A stretch of DNA of 64,000 nucleotides from assembly GCF_026262505.1 (NCBI RefSeq), contig NC_067203.1, forward strand, positions 26,083,411 to 26,147,410, read 5' to 3'. The position numbers and the translations under genes are program-made. Position 1 is the first letter of the stretch, and each line of letters starts with the position of its first letter. The notes beneath the pieces are model-generated. The model was not told where the DNA came from. It ran no database searches and saw nothing but the letters and a program-made list of their open reading frames with translations. Source of the DNA: Trichomonas vaginalis G3 (lineage: Eukaryota; Parabasalia; Trichomonadida; Trichomonadidae). Positions 29,606-41,787 of the stretch are shown here, piece after piece.

Positions 29606-31368
29606 GTCAAAACTTCATCGTATATGTTTTGTCAAGACTTCTTCGTAAATGTTTTGTCAAAACTTCATCGTAAATGTTTTGTCATGACTTCATCGTATAT
29701 GTTTTGTCATGACTTCTTCGTAAATGTTTTGTCATGACTTCTTCGTAAATGTTTTGTCATGACTTCATCGTATATGTTTTGTCAAGACTTCATCGTATAT
29801 GTTTTGTCAAGACTTCATCGAAACTAAACGTAAATGTTTTGTCATGACTTCTTCGTAAATGTTTTGTCATGACTTCTTCGTAAATGTTTTGTCAAAACTT
29901 CATCGTATATGTTTTGTCAAGACTTCATCGTATATATTTTGTCATGATTTCATCGTAAATGTTTTGTCAAGATTTCATCGAACTTCTTCGTAAATGTTTT
30001 GTCATGACTTCTTCGTATATGTTTTGTCATGACTTCTTCGTAAATGTTTTGTCATGACTTCATCGTAAATGTTTTGTCAAGACTTCATCGTATATATTTT
30101 GTCATGATTTCATCGTAAATGTTTTGTCAAGATTTCATCGAACTTCTTCGTAAATGTTTTGTCATGACTTCTTCGTATATGTTTTGTCATGACTTCTTCG
30201 TAAATGTTTTGTCATGACTTCTTCGTAAATGTTTTGTCAAAACTTCATCGTAAATGTTTTGTCAAGACTTCATCGTATATATTTTGTCATGATTTCATCG
30301 TAAATGTTTTGTCAAGATTTCATCGAACTTCTTCGTAAATGTTTTGTCATGACTTCTTCGTATATGTTTTGTCATGACTTCTTCGTAAATGTTTTGTCAT
30401 GACTTCTTCGTAAATGTTTTGTCATGACTTCATCGTATATGTTTTGTCAAGACTTCATCGTATATGTTTTGTCAAGACTTCATCGAAACTAAACGTAAAT
30501 GTTTTGTCATGACTTCTTCGTAAATGTTTTGTCATGACTTCTTCGTAAATGTTTTGTCAAAACTTCATCGTATATGTTTTGTCAAGACTTCATCGAAACT
30601 AAACGTAAATGTTTTGTCAAAACTTCATCGTAAATGTTTTGTCATGACTTCTTCGTAAATGTTTTGTCATGACTTCTTCGTAAATGTTTTGTCATGACTT
30701 CTTCGTATATGCTTTGTCGAACTTAAACGTAAATGTTTTGTCATGACTTCTTCGTATATGTTTTGTCAAAACTTCATCGTATATGTTTTGTCATGATTTC
30801 ATCGTAAATGTTTTGTCAAGATTTCATCGAACTTCATCGTAAATGTTTTGTCAAAACTTCATCGTATATGTTTTGTCAAAACTTCATCGTAAATGTTTTG
30901 TCAAGACTTCATCGTATATATTTTGTCATGATTTCATCGTAAATGTTTTGTCATGATTTCATCGTATATGCTTTGTCAAAACTTCATCGTATATGTTTTG
31001 TCATGATTTCATCGTAAATGTTTTGTCATGATTTCATCGTAAATGTTTTGTCATGACTTCTTCGTATATGCTTTGTCGAACTTAAACGTAAATGTTTTGT
31101 CATGATTTCATCGTAAATGTTTTGTCAAAACTTCATCGTAAATGTTTTGTCATGACTTCTTCGTAAATGTTTTGTCATGACTTCTTCGTATATGTTTTGT
31201 CATGACTTCTTCGTATATGCTTTGTCATGACTTCATCGTATATGTTTTGTTATGACTTCATCGAAACTAAACGTATATGTTTTGTCATGATTTCTTCGTA
31301 AATGCTTCATCGAACTTAAACGTATATGTTTTGTCATGACTTCATCGTAAACTAAACGTAAATGTTTT
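29606..31368 (+). repeat. 25-bp repeat array of copy B
   Basis: Uniform array of TCGTAAATGTTTTGTCATGA and TATATGTTTTGTCAAGAC units with CGAAACTAAACG variants. Its orientation is opposite to that in copy A, as expected for a mirrored element. A larger unit of about 175 bp repeats three times around 29900-30330. No gene. Confidence 0.92.
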
Positions 31369-31369
31369 C

Positions 31370-31640
31370 AGTGTCACTACGTCACCATGTCACTATGTCA
31401 CCATGTGTTACCATGTTACCATGTGCTACCAGGTTAATTAACTTCTTTTAAAAATGATGACAACATGACATTTTGACAACACAGCAGGATTAAGGAGGAA
31501 GGCACTTATGAATTATTTTTGAAGAACTGAAGGTGTAACCATGTTACCATGTGCTACCAGGTTATTTAACTTCTTTTAAAAATGATGACAACATGACATT
31601 TTGACAACACGGCAGGATTAATGCAAAAATAAATTCCAAT
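31370..31640. repeat. CATGTTACCATGTG repeats, 2 copies
   Basis: Two copies of a unit with CCATGTTACCATGTGCTACC, GTTAATTAACTTC and GACAACATGACATTTTGAC, about 120 bp apart. The same unit is about fivefold at 36345-36985. It lies just after the 3' end of the primase-helicase gene. Confidence 0.85.
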
Positions 31641-33832
31641 CATACTTTATAAAGCTTCATTTACAGGTATTTCATCGTCAGTAAATGAATCCTCATTATC
31701 GTTTGGTTCAACCTGTTTATATAATCCTTTCATTTCTTCTTTCAAAACATAACACCATGTTTGTTTACCGTCTATTCTTCTATGTTTCCTTTCACATTTA
31801 TCCTTAATACTCATTTGGAAATTCTTGTCTTTCATGTCTGATGGTTTGCAGAATAGAGCATTTTTACACGTCATACCTGCACACAATTCATCATAATGTG
31901 TATTTATCCATACATCTAAAGGATTTGTTGATAATTCAATTAAATCTTGTTTGGCTTCAGTCATCGGTATGATTCGTACATTAAATGATGAAAGGTCATA
32001 TTGCATAAAATATGTTAGTAAATTATCATAAAATTCCTTTGTGCATGAATCCATTAAATTCTTGAAGTAATCAAATTGACCCTTGAATTTACCATTAACT
32101 CTTAAAACTACGTATCTTCTGTCTCCAACTTCAATTTTGACAGGGTAAACGTTATTAGTTACCAAAATGAAGTTTGCAACGTTCTGAGCAGTTCTTCTGG
32201 GTTGATTCTTTTCATTAATTCTAATCTCATTATCCGTTATAATTGATTTCAAAGCGTTGAAGTTTGCGAGTCTATCTTCACCTACATTCTTGAGTTCATT
32301 AAGTACAAGAAACATTTTATTCTCAACTACTGAATTGAAATTACCCGTTAGCTCACTTATTTCAGTAATGTTTTTGCATGAATAACCAGCGAGAAGTTCA
32401 GAAATAATGTCTGTAAATCTGTTTTTACCTGTTCCCTGAAGTCCTTTCAAAATAATTGCTGTTTCATTCTTGATTCCTGGATGTTGAATCATTGATGCAA
32501 TCCAGCCGAGAAGGTATTTATACACTTCATCGTTATTATCACATATGGCTTCTTTAATGAAATTCATAAACATCTCAATTTTTGAGTAATCTGGCTTTTC
32601 GAGAACGTTGTATTTATAACTCTGAAACGTTGAGAAAACATCTGGAGAATCAGATTTAAAGCAAACACCCTTAACGGTTAATGAGGATAATTGATTTAGT
32701 AGTACATCCCATGCTGTTATGGTTTTACCTTCTTCTTTAAATAATTTAATCATTTTAAGTGACTCTTTCATGTTTGATTGAAGAACGAATGATATTTGAT
32801 TCATTTTGTCGTGGATATTATAGTCCTTTTGAATGAAATATTTATTTCCACAATCTACAAAACGGATTACACGTGATAAATCCTCAATTACTTCAGAACT
32901 GTTTTTATACTGATGATTTTCAGCCTTGCGTCTAATATCTGTTATCAAAAACGAGTCATCAAGTTTGATATCAAATGTTATTTTTGGCTTACGTAATAAA
33001 GGTAAAACGTATTCATCATAATATTCCTTTTGATAAAGTTTTAGAATCTTCACCAAAACAAATGGAGAAGTCATTAAATGTGCATATCTACTACGTGCTT
33101 TTTCAAAATTACTTTTTGCATTTTCAGTTAAATTGCAGAAGTTATAAACGTTATCGTATGCTTCATTAATTAAATGATTAGGTAACGAATTAATAGCTTG
33201 AAACAGTGTGAATAATGTTATTTCTTTTTCTAAATTCATGTTTCCACCGTCATTATGTACTTCAAAATCACAGATGCTATCAACTATGCTCTGGGCAAGT
33301 TTATCGTCAATGTTTACATCTTTGTTTTCATTCATGATAGTCTTTATTTCTTCGTTCTTCTGTTCAACTCTTACCTTAATATTCAAATCATTTAATATAT
33401 CATTCACTGTTCTGGTTATGGTCGAGTCATAACTTCCACGAATGAATGAGTATGTATTGATTGGTTCTGTTGCATTCTTGCGAACTCTTGAATCAGCCAT
33501 AACTACTAAAGAACGCTTTGAATCATCCATAGAAGTCATTATGTCAATATCATAATCATTGCAGGAATAGCATTTAATCATTCTGTTCGAAACTGCATAG
33601 AAGAAATTAGTGTTGCAATAAATGTGAAGACCTCCTGAAGCGGTTTTAACGATAACATCTTTATCCGAAAGTTTTGATAAAATATCTTTTCTAACTGTTT
33701 CTTTAAGTTCATCATTGTACGATTTATTGATATCAATATCTATAATAGTTAAATTCGAAATTTTATTTACTAATAAAGCCGTACCAGTTTTCCTTCCTCT
33801 TCCTCCATCGTGTTTGAGGTAGTTATGTAAAT

Positions 33833-34521
33833 TGTTTCGTACCGAAATGGCTAACAAAAAAGTGACAGAAAACCTTAAATTGCGCGGCAATTTTAATTAA
33901 AAAAATAAACATGAAGTTTTGTGACTGATATTATGCATTTTATTTATATTATATAAGATTTAAATTTAGGGGAAAAATTGGAAAAAAAAATAAGATTGGA
34001 AGTCTTTAGGTAAGAAGGAAAGGGCAAGAGATATAAAGTGTACCTATATACCTCTTGCCCTTTCATTCTAAGTAGAAATGGGAGAAACTTTGTCCGCATC
34101 ATAAGTTATGCGGACAAAGTTTCTCCCATTTCTAATGGGAATTGTAGGCTATGAGGCACTGATATATAATCAGTACTTCATAGCCTACAATTCCCTTTAT
34201 TAGACTTCCAAACTTTGAGTTAATGTCTTGACATTAACTCAAAGTTTGGAAAACTTCACGTAAGAATCAATCGTCAAAAATCTCGATTGCAGTTATATTC
34301 ATTGTGTTAATTTGATTTATTTTGAAATTTTTATAAATTAAATTTATTATAACATAAAGCGTTATGAATTAGTATTTCCATATGAATTTTATCTCGAAAA
34401 TAGTAATTCTGTACAGTTATATTTCGGTTAACTAAATATATCTAAATAGAAAGAATCAGAAAAATCAAATTATTGGCGCTAAAAATGTCACCTTTTTGGT
34501 GAGCCATTTCGGTATGAGATA
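33833..34521. mobile_element. 689-bp TIR element with hairpins, 17-bp target duplication
   Basis: The ends read inwards TGTTTCGTACCGAAATGGC and TATCTCATACCGAAATGGC, with TIRs of about 35 bp ending in GTGACA. Flanks GAGGTAGTTATGTAAAT are at 33816-33832 and 34522-34538. The second copy of the host gene (about 39160-39180) carries that sequence once, so filled and empty sites are both visible. It has no transposase gene. It carries four hairpins. Confidence 0.93.
34018..34255. repeat. Hairpin cassette inside 689-bp element, order 3-4-1-2
   Basis: Four hairpins: GGAAAGGGCAAGAGAT (like 3), GGGAGAAACTTTGTCCGCAT (like 4), GGGAATTGTAGGCTATGAGG (like 1) and TTCCAAACTTTGAGTTAATG (probably like 2). Each is matched by its complement after a short loop. 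The sequences differ from those at 12 and 21 kb, but mostly on both arms at once. Confidence 0.9.
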
Positions 34522-34729
34522 GAGGTAGTTATGTAAATCAATCTTGTTTTCACCAATTCTTTCGTTGAGGGTTTTAGTTTCTGCCACAACTAATTCCTTA
34601 GCTAATGAATCAATAACTTTTTCATCAGAAACGATATAGTTGCTGTTGTTGTTTGTTGCTGTCATTTATATAGGAATAAAAAAATAAAAATAATTTTAAA
34701 ACTAACTTTATTTTTGGACTGCATCAAAT

Positions 34730-35385
34730 TTCCTTTGTTGATGTTGTCTAAATGTCATGTTGTCAGTAATTTTAAGAGAAGTTAATTAACCTGGTAGCAC
34801 ATGGTAACATGGTAACAGTGAAAACATTTATGAAAACATAAACGAAAACATTTACGATTTAATTTCCTTTGTTGATGTTGTCTAAATGTCATGTTGTCAG
34901 TAATTTTAAGAGAAGTTAATTAACCTGGGAGCACATGGTAACATGGTAACAGTGAAAACATTTATGAAAACATAAACGAAAACATTTACGATTTAATTTC
35001 CTTTGTTGATGTTGTCTAAATGTCATGTTGTCAGTAATTTTAAGAGAAGTTAATTAACCTGGTAGCACATGGTAACATGGTAACAGTGAAAACATTTATG
35101 AAAACATAAACGAAAACATTTACGATTTAATTTCCTTTGTTGATGTTGTCTAAATGTCATGTTGTCAGTAATTTTAAGAGAAGTTAATTAACCTGGTAGC
35201 ACATGGTAACATGGTAACAGTGAAAACATTTATGAAAACATAAACGAAAACATTTACGATTTAATTTCCTTTGTTGATGTTGTCTAAATGTCATGTTGTC
35301 AGTAATTTTAAGAGAAGTTAATTAACCTGGTAGCACATGGTAACATGGTAACAGTGAAAACATTTATGACAAAAATAAATGGTTC
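34730..35385. repeat. 134-bp tandem repeat, 5 copies
   Basis: TTCCTTTGTTGATGTTGTC starts at 34730, 34864, 34998, 35132 and 35266, exactly 134 bp apart and almost identical. The unit holds AGAAGTTAATTAACCTGG, CACATGGTAACATGGTAAC and ACATTTATGAAAACATAAAC. It lies upstream of the primase-helicase gene and recurs upstream of its second copy (39370-40000). Confidence 0.93.
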
Positions 35386-35387
35386 AT

Positions 35388-35618
35388 TTACTCACAATAT
35401 TTTTGTACAAAACGACCCCAAACTTTTAACTTCTTTTCTGCAGCTTCTAATGCTATCTTAGCGAGTTCATATTCTCTAAATTCTCTTTTTAAATCTTCTT
35501 GTTCCCATTGGTCTAGTTCGTATGGAGAATCTCTATAACCATAACATATCTCACGTTCATGTTCTAATTGTTTTTCGCACATTTTTCTAACTCTCTTCTT
35601 CAAACAAAGGTTTAGCAT
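35388..35618 (-). CDS. Small charged helical protein of copy B
   Basis: A 76-residue frame starting MLNLCLKKRVRKMCEKQLEH. It is very rich in Glu, Lys and Arg, with a likely coiled coil at residues 40-66 (DLKREFREYELAKIALEAAE). Not recognised. The start is uncertain, because the sequence upstream (35620-35650, encoding a Glu-rich stretch) could extend it before it runs into the array. Confidence 0.4.
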   Translation of the reverse strand: MLNLCLKKRVRKMCEKQLEHEREICYGYRDSPYELDQWEQEDLKREFREYELAKIALEAAEKKLKVWGRFVQKYCE

Positions 35619-35639
35619 TCTCTACTGTATCTTCGAGTT

Positions 35640-36345
35640 CTTCTTCATCTAATTCTCATATATGTTTTGTCATGACTTCTTCGTATAATCCTTTGCTCGA
35701 ACATTAAAACGTAAATGTTTTGTCATGACTTCTTCGTATATGTTTGTCAAAACTTCATCGTATATGTTTTGTCATGATTTCATCGTAAATGTTTTGTCAA
35801 ATTTCATCGAACTTCATCGTAAATGTTTTGTCAAAACTTCATCGTATATGTTTTGTCATGATTTCATCGTAAATGTTTTGTCAAGATTTCATCGTATATA
35901 TTTTTCATGATTTCATCGTAAATGTTTTGTCATGATTTCATCGTATATGCTTTGTCAAAACTTCATCGTATATGTTTTGTCATGATTTCATCGTAAATGT
36001 TTTGTCATGATTTCATCGTAAATGTTTTGTCATGACTTCTTCGTATATGCTTTGTCGAACTTAAACGTAAATGTTTTGTCATGATTTCATCGTAAATGTT
36101 TTGTCAAAACTTCATCGTAAATGTTTTGTCATGACTTCTTCGTAAATGTTTTGTCATGACTTCTTCGTATAATGTTTGTCATGACTTCTTCGTATATGCT
36201 TTGTCATGACTTCATCGTATATGTTTTGTTATGACTTCATCGAAACTAAACGTATATGTTTTGTCATGATTTCTTCGTAAATGCTTCATCGAACTTAAAC
36301 GTATATGTTTTGTCATGACTTCATCGTAAACTAAACGTAAATGTT
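35640..36345 (+). repeat. 25-bp repeat array, duplicate of the end of the 29.6-31.4 kb array
   Basis: Follows the same unit order as about 30740-31365, including the CGAACTTAAACG and TGCTTTGTCGAACTT variants. This shows that a block with repeats plus primase-helicase has been duplicated. Confidence 0.88.
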
Positions 36346-36985
36346 TTCAGTGTCACTACGTCACCATGTCACATGTCACCATGTGTTACCATGTTTACCA
36401 TGTGCTACCAGGTTAATTAACTTCTTTTTAAAAATGATGACAACATGACATTTTGACAACACAGCAGGATTAAGGAGGAAGGCACTTATGAATTATTTTT
36501 GAAGAACTGAAGGTGTAACCATGTTACCATGTGCTACCAGGTATTTAACTTCTTTTTAAAAAATGATGACAACATGACATTTTGACAACACAGCAGGATT
36601 TAAGGAGGAAGGCACTTATGAATTATTTTTGAAGAACTGAAGTGTAACCATGTTACCATGTGCTACCAGTTATTTAACTTCTTTTAAAAATGATGACAAC
36701 ATGAACATTTTTACAACACAGCAGATTAAGGAGGAAGGCACTTATGAATTATTTTTGAAGAACTGAAGGTGTAACCATGTTACCATGTGCTACCAGGTTA
36801 TTTAACTTCTTTTAAAAATGATGACAACATGACATTTTGACAACACAGCAGGATTAAGGAGGAAGCACTTATGAATTATTTTTGAAGAACTGAAGGTGTA
36901 ACCATGTTACCATGTCTACCAGGTTATTTAACTTCTTTTAAAATGTGACACATGACATTTTGACAACACGCAGGATTAATGCAAA
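36345..36985. repeat. CATGTTACCATGTG repeats, about 5 copies
   Basis: Same unit as 31370-31640, expanded to about five copies (AACCATGTTACCATGTGC; GGAGGAAGGCACTTATGAAT; TTTTTGAAGAACTGAAGG). Unit lengths vary by a base or two. Confidence 0.85.
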
Positions 36986-39305
36986 AATAAATTCCAATCA
37001 TACTTTATAAAGCTTCATTTACAGGTATTTCATCGTCAGTAAATGAATCTCATTATCGTTTGGTTCAACCTGTTTATATAATCCTTTCATTCTTCTTTCA
37101 AAACATAACACCATGTTTGTTTACCGTCTATTCTTCTATGTTTCCTTTCACATTTATCCTTAATACTCATTTGGAAATTCTTGTTTTCATGTCTGATGGT
37201 TTGCAGAATAGAGCTTTTTACACGTCATACCTGCACACAATTCATCATAATGTGTATTTATCCATACATCTAAAGGATTTGTTGATAATTCAATTAAATC
37301 TTGTTTGGCTTCAGTCATCGGTTGATTCGTACATTAAATGATGAAAGGTCATATTGCATAAAATATGTTAGTAATTATCATAAAATTCCTTTGTGCATGA
37401 ATCCATTAAATCTTGAAGTAATCAAATTGACCCTTGAATTTACCATTAACTCTTAAAACTACGTATCTTCTGTCTCCAACTTCAATTTTGACAGGGTTAA
37501 ACGTTATTAGTACCAAAATGAAGTTTGCAAACGTTCTGAGCAGTTCTTCTGGTTGATTCTTTCATTAATTCTAATCTCATTATCCGTTATAATTGATTTC
37601 AAAGCGTTGAAGTTTGCGAGTCTATCTTCACCTACATTCTTGAGTTCATTAAGTACAAGAAACATTTTATTCTCAACTACTTGAATTGAAATTACCCGTT
37701 AGCTCACTTATTTCAGTAATTGTTTTGCATGAATAACCAGCAGAAAGGTCAGAATAATGTCTGTAAATCTGTTTTTACCTGTTCCCTGAAGTCCTTTCAA
37801 AATAATTGCTGTTTCATTCTTGATTCCTGGATGTTGAATCATTGATGCAATCCAGCCGAGAAGGTATTTATACACTTCATCGTATTATCACATATGGCTT
37901 CTTTAATGAAATTCAAAAACATCTCAATTTTTGAGTAATCTGGCTTTTCGAGAACGTTGTATTATAACTCTGAAACGTTGAGAAAACATCTGGAGAATCA
38001 GATTTAAAGCAAACCCCTTAACGGTTAATGAGGATAATTGATTTAGTAGTACATCCCATGCTGTTATGGTTTTACCTTCTTCTTTAAATAATTTAATCAT
38101 TTTAAGTGACTCTTTCATGTTTGATTGAAGAACGAATGATATTTGATTCATTTTGTCGTGGATATTATAGTCCTTTTGAATGAAATATTTATTTCCACAA
38201 TCTACAAAACGGATTACACGTGATAAATCCTCAATTACTTCAGAACTTTTTTTAACTGATGATTTTCAGCCTTGGCGTCTAATATCTGTTATCAAAAACG
38301 AGTCATCAAGTTTGATATCAAATGTTATTTTTGGCTTACGTAATAAAGGATAAAACGTATTCATCATAATATTTCCTTTTGATAAAGTTTTAGAATTTCA
38401 CCAAAACAAATGGAGAAGTCATTAAATGTGCATATCTACTACGTGCTTTTTCAAAATTACTTTTTGCATTTTCAGTTAAATTGCAGAAGTTATAAACGTT
38501 ATCGTATGCTTCATTAATTAAATGATTAGGTAACGAATTAATAGCTTGAAACAGTGTGAATAATGTTATTTCTTTTTCTAAATTCATGTTTCCACCGTCA
38601 TTATGTACTTCAAAATCACAGATGCTATCAACTATGCTCTGGGCAAGTTTATCGTCAATGTTTACATCTTTGTTTTCATTCATGATAGTCTTTATTTCTT
38701 CGTTCTTCTGTTCAACTCTTACCTTAATATTCAAATCATTTAATATATCATTCACTGTTCTGGTTATGGTCGAGTCATAACTTCCACGAATGAATGAGTA
38801 TGTATTGATTGGTTCTGTTGCATTCTTGCGAACTCTTGAATCAGCCATAACTATAAAGAACGCTTTGAATCATCCATAGAAGTCATTATGTCAATATCAT
38901 AATCATTGCAGGAATAGCATTTAATCATTCTGTTCGAAACTGCATAGAAGAAATTAGTGTTGCAATAAATGTGAAGACCTCCTGAAGCGGTTTTAACGAT
39001 AACATCTTTATCCGAAAGTTTTGATAAATATCTTTTCTAACTGTTTCTTTAAGTTCATCATTGTACGATTTATTGATATCAACATCTATAATAGTTAAAT
39101 TCGAAATTTTATTTACTAATAAAGCCGTACCAGTTTTCCTTCCTCTTCCTCCATCGTGTTTGAGGTAGTTATGTAAATCAATCTTGTTTTCACCAATTCT
39201 TTCGTTGAGGGTTTTAGTTTCTGCCACAACTAATTCCTTAGCTAATGAATCAATAACTTTTTCATCAGAAACGATATAGTTGCTGTTGTTGTTTGTTGCT
39301 GTCAT
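36985..39305 (-). pseudogene. Second copy of primase-helicase gene, heavily broken
   Basis: Nearly identical to 31647-34665 over its whole length, without the 689-bp insertion. It has many small breaks (more than ten). Because small length differences are equally dense in the non-coding repeats beside it, low read accuracy may explain part of this rather than age. Parts recognisable: AEP primase N-terminal region, middle region, SF3 helicase core. Confidence 0.8.
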
Positions 39306-39369
39306 TTATATAGGAATAAAAAAAATAAAAATAATTTTAAAAACTAACTTTATTTTTGGACTGCATCAA

Positions 39370-40300
39370 ATTTCCTTTGTTGATGTTGTCTAAAATGTCA
39401 TGTTGTCAGTAAATTAAGAGAAGTTAATTAACCTGGTAGCACATGGTAACATGGTAACAGTGAAACATTTATGAAAACATAAACGAAAAACATTTACGAT
39501 TTAATTTCCTTTGTTGATGTTGTCTAAATGTCATGTGTCAGTAATTTTAAAGAAAGTTAATTAACCTGGTAGCACATGGTAACATGGTAACAGTGAAAAC
39601 ATTTATGAAAACATAAACGAAAACATTTACGATTTAATTTTCCTTTGTTGATGTTGTCTAAATGTCATGTTGTCAGTAATTTTAAGAGAAGTTAATTAAC
39701 CTGGTAGCACATGGTAACATGGTAACAGTGAAAACATTTATGAAAACATAAACGAAAACATTTACGATTTAATTTCCTTTGTTGATGTTGTCTAAATGTC
39801 ATGTTGTCAGTAATTTTAAGAGAAGTTAATTAACCTGGTAGCACATGGTAACATGGTAACAGTGAAAACATTTATGAAAAACATAAACGAAAACATTTAC
39901 GATTTAATTTCCTTTGTTGATGTTGTCTAAATGTCATGTTGTCAGTAATTTTAAGAGAAGTTAATTAACCTGGTAGCACATGGTAACATGGTAACAATTC
40001 AGTTCTTCAAAAATAATTAATTATTTGAAAACCTAAAATCATTAATGAAAACATAAACGATAACATTTATTTCTGTGTTGTTGTCAAAATGTCATGTTGT
40101 CATCATTTTTAAGAGAAGTTAATTAACCTGGTGACATGGTGACACGTTCATAATTTATGAAAACATTCACGAAACATTAACGTAAACATAAACGAAAAAT
40201 TTATTTCCAGGACTGTTTGTCAAAATGTCATGTTGTCATCATTTTTAGAGAAAGTTAATTAACCTGGTAGCACATGGTAACATGGTAATACCATCAGTTA
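39370..40300. repeat. 134-bp tandem repeat block, second copy
   Basis: About five units as at 34730-35385, then two or three diverged units (40060-40290) with CAAAATGTCATGTTGTCATC. They lie between the second primase-helicase copy and the integrase. Confidence 0.88.
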
Positions 40301-40376
40301 TTCAAAAATATATTTTTGGTTAGTCTTCATATGGATATTTTACAACAATTCCCCAATGTATAAACTTTACATAAAT

Positions 40377-41457
40377 GAGCTTGAAAGAAGTATTCGAACA
40401 ACATCCATGGAGGTCATTTAAGAAGTTCAATGAAGCTGCAAAGAGTTGGGATTTACTAACAGAGCTGAAGTGAAAAGGTTCTTTGACAAAAATGTTGTAC
40501 ATCAAACAAAAATAAACCCTTACGACTACTTTTTACCAATTTACTCCAACACTCCTGACGCATACCATTTGACACTCTCATTCAAAGCAGAAAAGGAGGA
40601 CATAAACCATTCCTCATCTCATTAATGTTAACACTCGCAAAGCATATGCATATCCAATGAAAAAATAAGGAACTCATGAAGTGTTAAGAGTTTTACAAAA
40701 GTTTGTAGCAGAACATAGCCCAAGTACTTTAACATCAGACCAAGACAGTGCATACCTCAGCAATGAAATCACAGATTTTCTCATTAAGCATAACATAACT
40801 CAATACACTACTGAAGACCATAACCATAACATACTCGGCATCATAAACCGCTTCATAAGAACGCTCAGAGATTTAAACCAAGAGCGAGACTTTACCGAAG
40901 AAACAATGAAACATTTTCTCGAAGTATATAATTCCTCAACACATTCTACAACAGGACATACACCAAATTCAATGACACAACAACAAGAAGAAAAGTATAT
41001 ACAAAAGAAACGAAGTCAAACACAAAATATCAGAAATTCAACACAATTTACTCTCATTCCTGGAACAAAAGTTCGTGTAGTTCTTGACGACAAACCGTTG
41101 ACAAAGAAACGTTTAAGGTTAAGTCGAAACTATTATATCGTAGACTCTACGCAAGGTAATGGATATCTTATAAAAGCTGCTGACGACTCCATTGCGTTTT
41201 ACCCTCGTCATAAATTAGTTGAAAGTAGTAATGGCAAACTTGCTGAAACCATTGACGAAGCAAAGCGAGGAGTGGTTATTGAAATACTTGGCTATAACAT
41301 AAACGATGACACTTATAAAGTAAGATATGAAGGAGGCGTTGAAGATGTTATACCATCTAAGAACTTGAGAGAATCTAAACCAACTCATCTGGGACCATTA
41401 GAGCGGGAGTACTGGAAAGACAAAAATAAGCCAGAAAGAATAAGAAAATTCTTCTAA
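40377..41457 (+). pseudogene. Polinton-type integrase gene, broken
   Basis: The open part from 40681 encodes a retroviral-type (rve) integrase core: LTSDQDSAYLS with the second catalytic Asp, and a segment around NRFIRTLRDL where the catalytic Glu region lies. Then comes a Polinton-type C-terminal region with SH3- or chromo-like character (TKVRVVLDDKPLTKKRLR; VEILGYNIND-like; YKVRYEGGVEDVIPSKNL). The upstream part from about 40377 (MSLKEVFEQHPWRSFKKFNE) is in pieces. Integrase inserts the element into host DNA. It has a few breaks. The nearby KilA-N gene is in the same orientation. Confidence 0.82.
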
Positions 41458-41787
41458 ACTTTTTCATTAGATGTAAATCAGACATGAATGAGAACAGTCA
41501 TGATATCATTAATGGTACCATTTATTTACACCAAAAATAATTTTTAGGTGAAGAGTATTATAAGGCATTTTGTGAAGAATATAGCAACAGTCTGAATTCC
41601 GGCGGTTGCTTTTTATACAAAATTCATGCAGGAATTCCTGATGAAATCAGACAAAAATAATTTTTAGGTGAAGAGGTGAGATCTCACCCGTTTTCTCACC
41701 TGTTTTTTCACCCTCATGAATTTTCATGAATTTCCTTAAGATAGAAAAAATAAAGTTAGTTTTAAAATTATTTTTATTTTTTTTATT
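41458..41787. repeat. Spacer with palindromic GTGAGATCTCAC box
   Basis: 330 bp between the integrase and KilA-N genes. It contains two AATAATTTTTAGGTGAAGAG stretches (41535, 41655), a palindromic box GAGGTGAGATCTCACCC at about 41680, TCACCTGTTTTTTCACCC, and an inverted CATGAATTTTCATG. The box lies 100 bp upstream of the KilA-N start, so it may be a promoter element. Confidence 0.55.

Larger units (their letters stand above)
31647..34665 (-). pseudogene. Polinton-like primase-helicase gene, split by an inserted element
   Basis: Reading on the minus strand, the first 48 or so codons lie at 34522-34665. A 689-bp element (33833-34521) follows, then the rest to 31647. The N-terminal half has archaeo-eukaryotic primase (AEP) features: TIIDIDI, KTASGGLHIYC and DYDIDIM. 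The C-terminal half is an SF3 helicase with GLQGTGKN (Walker A), FLVLNEL (Walker B) and FILVTNN (sensor), then VGDRRYVVLRV. Such proteins start and unwind DNA in virophages, large DNA viruses and plasmids. The long frame's first 20 residues come from the inserted element, not from this gene. Apart from the insertion it looks nearly whole. Confidence 0.85.
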
